A stretch of DNA of 20,533 nt from JAHJQQ01 sp964458835 (lineage in GTDB: Bacteria > Pseudomonadota > Gammaproteobacteria > Thiohalobacterales > Thiohalobacteraceae). Each line of letters opens with the position of its first letter. Position 1 is the stretch's first letter. This document shows, piece after piece, positions 1 through 6,196 of this stretch. The translations under genes and the position numbers were made by a program. The stretch spans positions 1-20,533 of the forward strand of contig CAYWKV010000035.1 in NCBI GenBank assembly GCA_964458835.1, in the 5' to 3' direction. The notes beneath the pieces were generated by a model, which was not told the DNA's origin, did no database searches, and saw only the letters and a program-made list of their open reading frames with translations.

Positions 1-355
1 GCGTGCGCGCGGGGCGCGGGCGCGGCTGCGGTTCAGGCTTGACGATCTTGGGCGGCGGGGGCGGCGGCTCCACCACCGCCTCCACGGGAATCTCCACCGG
101 CACCGCGACCGGCGGCGCGGGCGGCACGGGCCTGACCAGATTCACGCTGACGCGCGTCACCACCGGCGCCTCATGTTCGAAGGCCGGCTCGCTGTAGCGC
201 TCGCCCCACCAGTAGTAGCCACCGACGTGCAGCACCAGCGACAGCGCGCACGCCAGGCCCATCGCCGCGTTGCGCCTCGAAGGGGCGTCCCAGGCGAACT
301 GCAGCAGGGTCCCGAAATAGCCGTCCAGGCAGGGCGTGGCGACCGACGACGACAT
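1..355 (-). CDS. tonB: TonB energy transducer, N-terminal part (gene runs off the left edge)
   Basis: TonB links the inner-membrane ExbB/ExbD proton-driven motor to outer-membrane receptors for siderophores, vitamin B12 and similar ligands. Only the first 118 codons are inside the window. They show a short cytoplasmic start, one membrane anchor at about residues 30-48, and then a Pro/Val/Glu-rich periplasmic spacer with runs such as EPPPPPP and KPEPQPRPRP. The anchor contains S39-LVL-H43, the Ser-x3-His pattern of the TonB transmembrane helix (S16/H20 in E. coli). The C-terminal receptor-binding domain lies outside the window. The start at 355 is supported by GGAGA at 361-365, five bases upstream. 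The gene is divergent from moaA. No clear Fur box was seen upstream. The family is clear from anchor plus spacer; whether exbBD follow cannot be seen. Confidence 0.85.
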   Translation of the reverse strand, partial: MSSSVATPCLDGYFGTLLQFAWDAPSRRNAAMGLACALSLVLHVGGYYWWGERYSEPAFEHEAPVVTRVSVNLVRPVPPAPPVAVPVEIPVEAVVEPPPPPPKIVKPEPQPRPRPART

Positions 356-471
356 GGATCTCTCCGGCACGACGTGAAACATTCGGATGGGTTCGCAGGG
401 GCTGGTGCAAATTCCCTGCCAGGCCTGAAACTGCGATATCTCGGTCACATCGCCCGTCCTGGCGGCCCCAC

Positions 472-491
472 GGTGTGTCATTTCACACACC
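472..491. promoter_or_regulatory. Perfect inverted repeat, candidate operator between tonB and moaA
   Basis: GGTGTGT and ACACACC flank a six-base centre. The inner part reads TGTGT-N6-ACACA, the same half-site spacing as CRP/FNR-superfamily sites (CRP: TGTGA-N6-TCACA), but with T/A at the fifth position. It sits in the 279-bp divergent region between tonB and moaA. The regulator is unknown and the assignment is an inference from symmetry and position only. Confidence 0.35.
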
Positions 492-621
492 CCGTCAGGC
501 CATCCCACACACCCACCCAGCCGGGCGGGCCAAACCAGCAGGGTACACGGGGTAGATTCAGACCCGGCCGGCCGGCGATAATGGCCGTCCGCTCATCGCC
601 TTGGGCACCCTGCCCCGGCAC

Positions 622-626
622 GGAGA
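622..626 (+). promoter_or_regulatory. Ribosome binding site that fixes the moaA start
   Basis: GGAGA lies eight bases before the GTG codon at 635. It supports that GTG over upstream in-frame starts that would add a non-homologous extension of up to about 150 residues. Confidence 0.7.
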
Positions 627-634
627 CGCCGCCC

Positions 635-1615
635 GTGAGTTCCCTCATCGATCGCCTCGGCCGGAAGATCGATTACGTCCGCCTGTCGGTGACGGACCGT
701 TGCGACCTGCGCTGCTTTTACTGCCTGCCGCGGGGCTTCCGGGATTTCGAGGAACCCGAGCACTGGCTCACGTTCGCGGAGATCGAACGCGTCATCGCCG
801 CCTTCGCGCGCCTGGGGACCCGGCGCGTACGCATCACCGGCGGCGAACCCCTGGTGCGCCGCGACCTGTCCGTGCTTGCCGCGCGCCTCGCCGCCCTGCC
901 CGGCATCGAAGACCTTTCCCTGTCGACCAATGCGACGCGCCTGGCGAAGCACGCGCGCGAACTGCGCGCGGCCGGCATCCGCCGCATCAACGTCAGTCTG
1001 GATTCACTCGATGCCGCGCGCTTCAAGCGCATCACGGGCGGCCGGCTGGAAAAGGTGATCGACGGGCTCATGGCCGCCAAAGCGGCCGGCTTCGCGCCGA
1101 TCAAGATCAACATGGTGGTGATGAAAGACGTCAACGAGGACGAGGTCGAGGCGATGGTCGGGTTCTGCATCGAACACGGCTTCACGCTGCGCTTCATCGA
1201 GACCATGCCGATGGGCGACACCGGGCGCTCGGCCACGGATCATTACGTCGATCTGCAGACGGTGAAGGCGCGGCTGGCGCAGCGCTTCGAACTGCTGCCG
1301 GGCGTCATGCCGGGCGGAGGGCCGGCGCGCTACGTGCAGGTCGCCGGCGCCGATCTGCGCATCGGCTTCATCACGCCGATCTCGCAGCACTTCTGCGCGA
1401 CCTGCAACCGCGTGCGGCTTTCGGTCGATGGCACGCTCTACATGTGCCTCGGCCAGGAACACCGCTTCGCCCTGCGGCCGCTGCTGCGCGCCGGCGCGAG
1501 CGACGCGGAGCTCGAGGCCGCCATCCTGCAGGCCATCGACCTCAAGCCCGAGCGCCATGAGTTCACGGAGAAGCCGGAACAGGTGGTGCGCTTCATGTCC
1601 ATGACCGGCGGCTGA
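635..1615 (+). CDS. moaA: GTP 3',8-cyclase MoaA (radical SAM, molybdenum cofactor synthesis)
   Basis: MoaA catalyses the radical-SAM rearrangement of GTP to 3',8-cyclo-GTP, which MoaC then converts to cyclic pyranopterin; this starts molybdopterin synthesis in the cytoplasm. The 326-residue product matches the usual length. The SAM cluster motif C-x3-C-x2-C is C23, C27 and C30 (TDRCDLRCFYC). The GTP-binding C-terminal cluster has the spacing C-x2-C-x13-C (FCATCNRVRLS... YMC). The protein ends in the conserved Gly-Gly tail (MTGG). The GTG start at 635 is chosen from GGAGA at 622-626 and because homology begins there. No moaC, moaD or moaE is adjacent in the window. A NapF-type ferredoxin gene lies about 1.3 kb downstream on the other strand, so a molybdoenzyme may exist elsewhere in the genome, but that is an inference. 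Confidence 0.95.
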   Translation: MSSLIDRLGRKIDYVRLSVTDRCDLRCFYCLPRGFRDFEEPEHWLTFAEIERVIAAFARLGTRRVRITGGEPLVRRDLSVLAARLAALPGIEDLSLSTNATRLAKHARELRAAGIRRINVSLDSLDAARFKRITGGRLEKVIDGLMAAKAAGFAPIKINMVVMKDVNEDEVEAMVGFCIEHGFTLRFIETMPMGDTGRSATDHYVDLQTVKARLAQRFELLPGVMPGGGPARYVQVAGADLRIGFITPISQHFCATCNRVRLSVDGTLYMCLGQEHRFALRPLLRAGASDAELEAAILQAIDLKPERHEFTEKPEQVVRFMSMTGG

Positions 1616-1622
1616 AGATCAG

Positions 1623-1665
1623 GGGGCGGGCACGGCCTCCGACGACGGAAAGCGCGTGCCGCCCC
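1623..1665 (+). terminator. Hairpin just after moaA, possible terminator
   Basis: GGGGCGGGCACG (1623-1634) pairs with CGTGCCGCCCC (1655-1665) with one bulged base, starting eight bases after the moaA stop. There is no T-run after it, so it is either a weak or factor-assisted terminator or a 3'-end stabilising hairpin between convergent genes. Confidence 0.35.
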
Positions 1666-1752
1666 GCTTCACATCAACCCAGTCAGGTTTACGTAACGCA
1701 CGACACCTGTAGCCACCGGGGGGCGGAGCTGCAGTACGCGGTTTCCTGTCAG

Positions 1753-1776
1753 CGTGCTTCCGTGTGCTTCCGCGGC
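1753..1776 (+). repeat. Short tandem repeat of the TTCCGTG family
   Basis: Two tandem units of about ten bases (CGTGCTTCCG, TGTGCTTCCG) end in CGGC. They match the unit structure of the arrays at 4513-4540 and 4635-4662. The repeat lies between the convergent genes moaA and the diheme cytochrome gene. It is a single copy without an inverted partner nearby. Confidence 0.5.
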
Positions 1777-1831
1777 AAACAGGGTGGCCGGTCTCAGCGG
1801 GCGGCAACGGGCTGGCATGGGTTCTTCAGAG

Positions 1832-2398
1832 TCAATCCTCCCAGCGCCCGAAGCCCGGGATGCGCACCCGATCCTCGTCGAAGTCACCGTTGTCGGCCCC
1901 GGTGTGGCAGGCACTGCAGTTGCTCATCGAACCGACCTTCGGGTTGTCACGCCACACGCGCCGCGGCAGCTCGTCGTGCTTGCGGATGAAATACGCCGTC
2001 TCGGTGATGCGCTCGGGCGCCGCCGCGGGCGGTATGCTGCGCATCAGGCCACGCGCGATCTTGCCCGGATCCTGCTCGCCGGCGTTCCCGACGAGATACT
2101 CGGTCAGCAGCTGCTGCGTCTCGGGCGACAGCTCGGCATTCTCGCCGAAATGATCGCCGAGATTGGACATCAGCTTCCGCCACGAGCGCTCCGGCAACAG
2201 ACCGGGCTGGTAGGCGAAGTGACAGCTGCCGCACTCGGCGGCGTACAGTGGATTGTCCACCGGCGTGATATCGGCCGGCGCGGCCAGCTTGCCGAACCAG
2301 CCGCCGCGCGGCTCATGATCGTCGTCACCGACCGCCAGACCCGCGGCCAGACCCACCACCGTGGCGAACATGCCCGCCGCCAGCCAACGCAATTTCAT
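1832..2398 (-). CDS. dhc: Diheme cytochrome c, DHC type
   Basis: This periplasmic c-type cytochrome has two heme attachment motifs, CGSCH (C56/C59/H60) and CSACH (C161/C164/H165), in a 188-residue protein. The N-terminus MKLRWLAAGMF is a basic stretch followed by a hydrophobic segment to about residue 23, so it is exported or membrane-anchored. LGDHFGENA and KHDELP are other His-containing segments that could supply distal ligands. The layout fits the DHC (Dihaem cytochrome c) family, known as electron donor to the SHP cytochrome; the SHP gene ends just upstream. The start at 2398 is chosen because the signal sequence begins there and GAGGAG (2408-2413) lies nine bases before it; an in-frame GTG at 2428 overlaps the SHP stop codon and would put charged residues before the signal peptide. 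DHC partners often include a membrane cytochrome b561, which is not seen here. Confidence 0.8.
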   Translation of the reverse strand: MKLRWLAAGMFATVVGLAAGLAVGDDDHEPRGGWFGKLAAPADITPVDNPLYAAECGSCHFAYQPGLLPERSWRKLMSNLGDHFGENAELSPETQQLLTEYLVGNAGEQDPGKIARGLMRSIPPAAAPERITETAYFIRKHDELPRRVWRDNPKVGSMSNCSACHTGADNGDFDEDRVRIPGFGRWED

Positions 2399-2407
2399 AT
2401 CGCTCCA

Positions 2408-2413
2408 CTCCTC
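2408..2413 (-). promoter_or_regulatory. Ribosome binding site that fixes the dhc start
   Basis: GAGGAG on the minus strand, nine bases upstream of the ATG at 2398. It favours this start over the in-frame GTG at 2428 and the ATG at 2419. Confidence 0.55.
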
Positions 2414-2424
2414 GCTCATGACGT

Positions 2425-2835
2425 TCACCGACCCTGGATGTAGACCAGGAAATCACCCTTCTCCTGCGGCGTGCACTCACGCCCCCAGGTGCCTTTGCAA
2501 TTGCGCAGGAACCACTTCTCGATCTTCTTCACGTCGGTGAGCCGTTCCGGATTGGCGGACGGCGCCATGGGCTCGATGGGTTTCAGCGTGCGTGTGTGTT
2601 GGCCGGTCTGGCGCAGATCGTCGCGGTGGCAGGAGGCGCAGCTGACCGGCTTGCCGGTGGCCGCTTCGGTGAAGGTCTCGTTCCAACGGCGCTCGCCGGC
2701 CGCCGCATCGAACGGCCCGGCGCCCTGGGCCGCATAGCCGGCAAGGGCATCCGCCACCGCGTCGGCACGCGCGGTCGGCCACGTCAGGGCCGCCAGCGCC
2801 CCGAGCGCGAGCGCCAACAGTTGCTTCGGGTACAT
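2425..2835 (-). CDS. shp: SHP-type monoheme cytochrome c (DUF1924)
   Basis: This is a small exported c-type cytochrome of the sphaeroides heme protein family, which binds O2 and NO when reduced. The 136-residue precursor has a signal peptide with a likely cut after A24 (TARA|DA), leaving 112 residues, the length of Rhodobacter SHP. The single heme motif is CASCH (C66/C69/H70). In RNCKGTWGREC, N112 becomes residue 88 of the mature protein, the position of the unusual Asn axial ligand in SHP, and C113/C121 could form the family's disulfide. GAGGAGG at 2844-2850, eight bases upstream, gives a strong ribosome site and supports the start. The stop abuts the dhc region, so the two are almost certainly co-transcribed and act as a redox pair. 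The physiological role of SHP is unsettled. Confidence 0.85.
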   Translation of the reverse strand: MYPKQLLALALGALAALTWPTARADAVADALAGYAAQGAGPFDAAAGERRWNETFTEAATGKPVSCASCHRDDLRQTGQHTRTLKPIEPMAPSANPERLTDVKKIEKWFLRNCKGTWGRECTPQEKGDFLVYIQGR

Positions 2836-2902
2836 GGGTGAATCCTCCTCGGGAATGCGCGGCCGGCCAACCCGGTCGTCGCGGGGTGAGGAGAAGCTTA
2901 GA

Positions 2903-2948
2903 GAGTCAGGCTGAAATCAAACTGAACGCGGTGGTGCAGGAGTCAGGC
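2903..2948. repeat. Direct repeat GAGTCAGGC upstream of shp
   Basis: GAGTCAGGC occurs at 2903-2911 and again at 2940-2948, 37 bases start to start, in the 114-bp gap between napF and shp. The second copy ends one base before the last base of the napF stop codon. Spaced identical nonamers ahead of a gene can be regulator sites, but no regulator is identified. Confidence 0.3.
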
Positions 2949-2949
2949 G

Positions 2950-3447
2950 TCAGACGGAGTGGGTGCTGTCATCGTAGAGCGCCACGGACCGCGCGGGACA
3001 ACTGCGCACACAGGCGCCGCAGCCATTGCAGCGGTGCGCATCCACCTGCGGCTGGGCACCGCCCGCGTGAAACACGATCGCCGCCGCCGCGCACTGCTCG
3101 CCGCACACGCGGCACAGCACGCCCTGGCCGACCAGGCAGGTGCTGCCGACGACGGCCTTGAGCGTCCAGGGCCCCCAGGAGCGCCCGCGCAGCACCCGCG
3201 TGAGCGCGCCGCGGCCGCAGGCATCGACGCACTCGCCGCAGAAACTGCATTCGCCGCCACTGAAGTCCACGCGCGGGCGGCCCGTGGCGTCGCGCTTGAG
3301 CAGCCAGCGCGGACAATCCTCGACACACTGCCCACAGCCTGTGCACAGCACCGTGAACAGATCCTCGGGAACCGCCCACGGCGGACGCGGTGAGGCGCAA
3401 CCCGGGTCGGTGTGTGGATAGCCTGACTGCGTGCGGGTAGGAGGCAT
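2950..3447 (-). CDS. napF: NapF-type ferredoxin
   Basis: NapF is a cytoplasmic iron-sulfur protein associated with periplasmic nitrate reductase (Nap), proposed to help mature or reduce the NapA molybdoenzyme. The 165-residue product matches NapF length and has sixteen cysteines in four groups: C35/C38/C41/C45, C67/C70/C73/C77, C104/C112/C115/C119 and C140/C143/C146/C150. The third group has the C-x7-C-x2-C-x3-C spacing seen in E. coli NapF. RPPW near the N-terminus, ECSFC and CNGCGAC are shared landmarks. No other nap gene is visible on either side; instead shp and dhc follow on the same strand after 114 bases. No good ribosome site precedes the ATG at 3447, so a different start is possible. 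It may serve another molybdoenzyme or a distant nap cluster. Confidence 0.82.
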   Translation of the reverse strand: MPPTRTQSGYPHTDPGCASPRPPWAVPEDLFTVLCTGCGQCVEDCPRWLLKRDATGRPRVDFSGGECSFCGECVDACGRGALTRVLRGRSWGPWTLKAVVGSTCLVGQGVLCRVCGEQCAAAAIVFHAGGAQPQVDAHRCNGCGACVRSCPARSVALYDDSTHSV

Positions 3448-3606
3448 CGTTGAGCGCCGTATTTAGTTATGCGGGGTCACTATGGACTCATGCAGGCTCG
3501 TCGGCAATGACCTGCGTCAGTCGCACGATACTAGCAAAGCAGGTGCGCCTCCGACAGCGGCCCGAATACCCACAATATCCAAGCCAATTGTGCCTCTGCC
3601 CCGCCG

Positions 3607-4395
3607 TCACGCGAGCAGCATGTTCAGCCCGAGCGCGGCGAGCAGCAGTGCGAACAGCCGGCGCAGCTGCTGTGCGGGCAGCCGGTGCGCGAGCCACGCG
3701 CCGAATCCCGCCGCCGAGGTGCTGGCCAGCACGATCCCCGCCCAGGCGGGCCAGTAGAGATAGCCGCTCGCCAGCGGCGGCAGCCCGGGTTCGCGCCAGC
3801 CGGTGGCGACGAAGCCCAGCGCACCCGCCACTGCGATCGGAAATCCGCAGGCCGCCGCCGTGGCAACGGCCTGGATCGCCGCCGCCCTGCACCACATCAG
3901 GAAAGGCACGGTCAGCGTGCCGCCGCCGATGCCGATCAGTGCCGACACGGCCCCGATCACCGCACCGGCGACACCCATGCCCACGCGGCCCGGCATAACG
4001 AAATGCGCCTGGTAGCGGCTCACGAACAGCAGTTGTACCGCGACCAGCAGTTCGAACACGCCGAAGAACCGCTTGAGCACGCCGGTGTGCAGTTGATCCG
4101 CCAGCCACGCGCCTCCCAGGGCGCCGAGCACGATGCCCGGCAGCAGCCGCATCACCCAGGGCCAGACCACCGCACCGCGCCGGTGGTGCGCGCGGATGGA
4201 GGCCAGCGAGGTGAGCGCGATGGTGGCGAGCGACGTGCCGATGGCGAGATGCATGACGATCGCCGCATCCATGCCCTGCGCCGTGAAGACCCAGGCCAGC
4301 ACGGGCACGATGATCAGCCCGCCACCGACACCGAACAGGCCCGCCAGCACCCCGGCCACCGCACCGACCGCCAGATAGACGAGGAATGCGGTCAT
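3607..4395 (-). CDS. TauE/SafE-family membrane permease
   Basis: This is a predicted inner-membrane transporter of the sulfite exporter TauE/SafE family, whose members move sulfite, sulfoacetate or other small organic and sulfur anions. The 262-residue protein is almost wholly hydrophobic, with about eight membrane segments. It has the internal duplication typical of the family: GLFGVGGGLIIVP (about residues 19-31) and ALIGIGGGTLTVP (about 152-164). The ATG at 4395 is chosen because the hydrophobic helix starts directly there; a TTG at 4449 would add 18 residues read from the repeat-rich intergenic region. No Shine-Dalgarno sequence is seen. Upstream lies the fold-back repeat array and downstream, 160 bases away, napF. 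The substrate cannot be assigned; no sulfur-pathway gene adjoins it. Confidence 0.85.
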   Translation of the reverse strand: MTAFLVYLAVGAVAGVLAGLFGVGGGLIIVPVLAWVFTAQGMDAAIVMHLAIGTSLATIALTSLASIRAHHRRGAVVWPWVMRLLPGIVLGALGGAWLADQLHTGVLKRFFGVFELLVAVQLLFVSRYQAHFVMPGRVGMGVAGAVIGAVSALIGIGGGTLTVPFLMWCRAAAIQAVATAAACGFPIAVAGALGFVATGWREPGLPPLASGYLYWPAWAGIVLASTSAAGFGAWLAHRLPAQQLRRLFALLLAALGLNMLLA

Positions 4396-4416
4396 GAACG
4401 ACGGGGAGTCAATCCG

Positions 4417-4745
4417 AACCACGAAGGATGCGCAGGCGCACGCAGGCAAAAATCCTCGCCGCGAAATCCACGTAAGGCCAAAACCCGACTCATCCCAATA
4501 AAACCCTATTCAGCCACGGAAGCACACGGAAGCACACGGAAAAATACCGACAAGATCATATGCGCCCACGACCGCCCTGCTTACCCGCCGCGTGATGAGC
4601 CGGTGCTTCACGGCGCCGCTTCATTTCAGTGCCTTCCGTGTACTTCCGTGTACTTCCGTGGCAATCGCGGTTTTCGGGTTCAACCCGGTTCGTGGGTTTC
4701 GTGGATTTCGTGGCAAGAATGTTTTCCTTCGCGTCCTTCGCGGTT
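4417..4745. repeat. Nested inverted array of three short-repeat types
   Basis: The 373-bp gap between the permease gene and the aldehyde dehydrogenase gene contains three repeat types in mirror order. Outer arms: 4417-4436 versus 4726-4745 (AACCGCGAAGGACGCGAAGG type, 17 of 20 match when inverted). Middle arms: 4458-4472 versus 4700-4714 (GCCACGAAATCCACG type, 14 of 15). Inner arms: 4513-4540 versus 4635-4662 (CACGGAAGTA units, 26 of 28). The inner loop is about 94 bases. Each type is made of tandem units of nine to eleven bases. No open reading frame of coding character is present. It could fold as a long cruciform or RNA hairpin, or be a small mobile or REP-like element. No flanking target duplication was recognised. 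Confidence 0.7.
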
Positions 4746-4768
4746 GGAACAGGGATTTTCCATGGCCG

Positions 4769-6133
4769 CTAGCGGATCCAGATGGTCTTGGCGTTGACGA
4801 ATTCGTGAATGCCGTGGCGCCCGAGCTCGCGGCCGTAGCCCGAGCGCTTCACGCCGCCGAAGGGCAGGCGCGGATCGCTCTTGACCAGGCCGTTGACGAA
4901 GGCGCAGCCGCATTGGAGTTCGCGCGCGACGCGCTCGCCGCGCGCGCTGTCGCGCGTCCAGACGCTGCCGCCCAGGCCGAAGGGGCTGGCGTTGGCGATC
5001 TCGATGGCATGACGCTCGTCGCGGGCACGGATGACGATGGCCACCGGCCCGAACAGCTCCTCCCGATAGGCGCGCATGCCATGTTCAACGCCGTCGAGGA
5101 TGGAGGCTGCGTAGAAGGCGCCCGCGCCGGCCAGTGGCGTGCAACCGGTGACGGCGACCGCGCCCGCGGCGATGCTCTCCACCACCTGCTGGTGCAGCTC
5201 GTCGCGCAGATCGTGACGCGCCATGGGTGCGAGCGTCACCGATTCGTCCAGCGGGTCGCCGTGGCGCCGCGCCTCCACGGCCGCCTTGAAGCTGGCGAGA
5301 AAGGCCTCGGCGACCGCGTCCACGACGATGAAGCGCTTGGCGGCGATGCAGCTCTGGCCCGCATTCAGGAACCGCGACGTCGCGGCCTGCGGCACGGCCA
5401 GATCGAGATCGGCATCCTCGAGCACGATGAAGGGATCGGAACCGCCCAGCTCCAGCACGGTCTTCTTGATCTGTGCGCCGGCGGCGGCCGCCACCGAACG
5501 TCCGGCCGGCTCGCTGCCGGTCAGGGTGACGGCATGGATGCGCGGATCCTCGATCACCCGATTGACGCGCCCGGCCGGGATCATCAGCGAACGGAACGCA
5601 TTGGCGGGCAGGCCGGCCTCCACGAACACCTCCTCGATGGCGAGCGCGCAGCCGGGCACGTTGGAGGCGTGCTTGAGCACGCCCGTGTTGCCGGCCATCA
5701 GCGCCGGCGCAGCGAAGCGGAACACCTGCCAGAACGGAAAGTTCCACGGCATGACCGCCAGCACCGTGCCGAGCGGCTGGCAGGTGACGAGGCTGCGGCC
5801 GGCGTCGCTGTCGATCAGCTCATCGGCGAGGAACGCCGCCGCATGCTCGGCATAGAAATCGCATGCCCAGGCGCACTTGTCGATTTCCGCGCGGGATTCG
5901 CCGATGAGCTTGCCCATTTCCAGCGTGATGACGCGCGCCAGTTCGTCGCGCCGCGCGCGCAGCACGCCGGCCACCTTGCGCAACACGGCAGCGCGCGCCT
6001 CGAAACCGGCCGCCGCCCAGGCCGGCGTGGCTGCGGCCACCTCGGACAGAGCCCGGTCGAGCTGCGCCTCGCTCCAGGTCTCGACGACCCTGATGACTTC
6101 ACCCGTGGCAGGATTGACGGACTTGAACGCCAT
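4769..6133 (-). CDS. NAD(P)-dependent succinate-semialdehyde dehydrogenase (Sad/GabD-like)
   Basis: This is an aldehyde dehydrogenase that most likely oxidises succinate semialdehyde to succinate, feeding the TCA cycle from 4-aminobutyrate or related substrates in the cytoplasm. The 454-residue protein shows the ALDH catalytic set: N131 in MPWNFPFWQV, the general base E228 in LELGGSDPF, and the nucleophile C262 in NAGQSCIAAKRF. The short N-terminus and the phrase PWNFPFWQVFRFAAPALMAGN are typical of the Sad/YneI-type branch. The ATG at 6133 is used because homology starts at MAFKSVNPATGE and AAGGGG lies about nine bases upstream. The gene stands alone, divergent from slt across 63 bases. Substrate is inferred from family resemblance; other small aldehydes are possible. 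Confidence 0.85.
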   Translation of the reverse strand: MAFKSVNPATGEVIRVVETWSEAQLDRALSEVAAATPAWAAAGFEARAAVLRKVAGVLRARRDELARVITLEMGKLIGESRAEIDKCAWACDFYAEHAAAFLADELIDSDAGRSLVTCQPLGTVLAVMPWNFPFWQVFRFAAPALMAGNTGVLKHASNVPGCALAIEEVFVEAGLPANAFRSLMIPAGRVNRVIEDPRIHAVTLTGSEPAGRSVAAAAGAQIKKTVLELGGSDPFIVLEDADLDLAVPQAATSRFLNAGQSCIAAKRFIVVDAVAEAFLASFKAAVEARRHGDPLDESVTLAPMARHDLRDELHQQVVESIAAGAVAVTGCTPLAGAGAFYAASILDGVEHGMRAYREELFGPVAIVIRARDERHAIEIANASPFGLGGSVWTRDSARGERVARELQCGCAFVNGLVKSDPRLPFGGVKRSGYGRELGRHGIHEFVNAKTIWIR

Positions 6134-6196
6134 GCACCTATTCCCCTTCTCGGCTCGCGATTGTTGTCCCACAGCAACTCGGGTTAACTATAGTGT

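Noticed and set aside
173..634. Upstream in-frame extension of moaA
   Set aside because: It lacks homology and would read through the tonB start region and the divergent regulatory gap. GGAGA before the GTG at 635 gives the better start.
380..634. Molybdenum cofactor riboswitch upstream of moaA
   Set aside because: I looked for the conserved Moco-RNA segments and could not recognise them. A covariance-model search would be decisive.
4396..4449. TTG start for the permease
   Set aside because: It adds residues from repeat-rich sequence before the first membrane helix and has no ribosome site.
4513..4662. CRISPR-like array
   Set aside because: The units are only about ten bases, directly abutting without spacers, and inverted halves face each other. 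No cas gene is nearby.
3685..4797. 370-codon plus-strand frame over the permease and repeat array
   Set aside because: It is antisense to the TauE/SafE gene and then reads through repeat DNA; no motif was found.
4592..6187. 531-codon open frame on the plus strand over the aldehyde dehydrogenase
   Set aside because: It is antisense to a gene with a full ALDH catalytic set. Its composition is the His/Arg/Asp-rich type of a GC-rich shadow frame and it shows no family motif.
6187..6194. ACTATAGT as a -10 box for slt
   Set aside because: It lies three bases before the ATG, so transcription would start inside the coding sequence. It is also palindromic and AT-rich by chance. No good -35 is paired with it on either strand.
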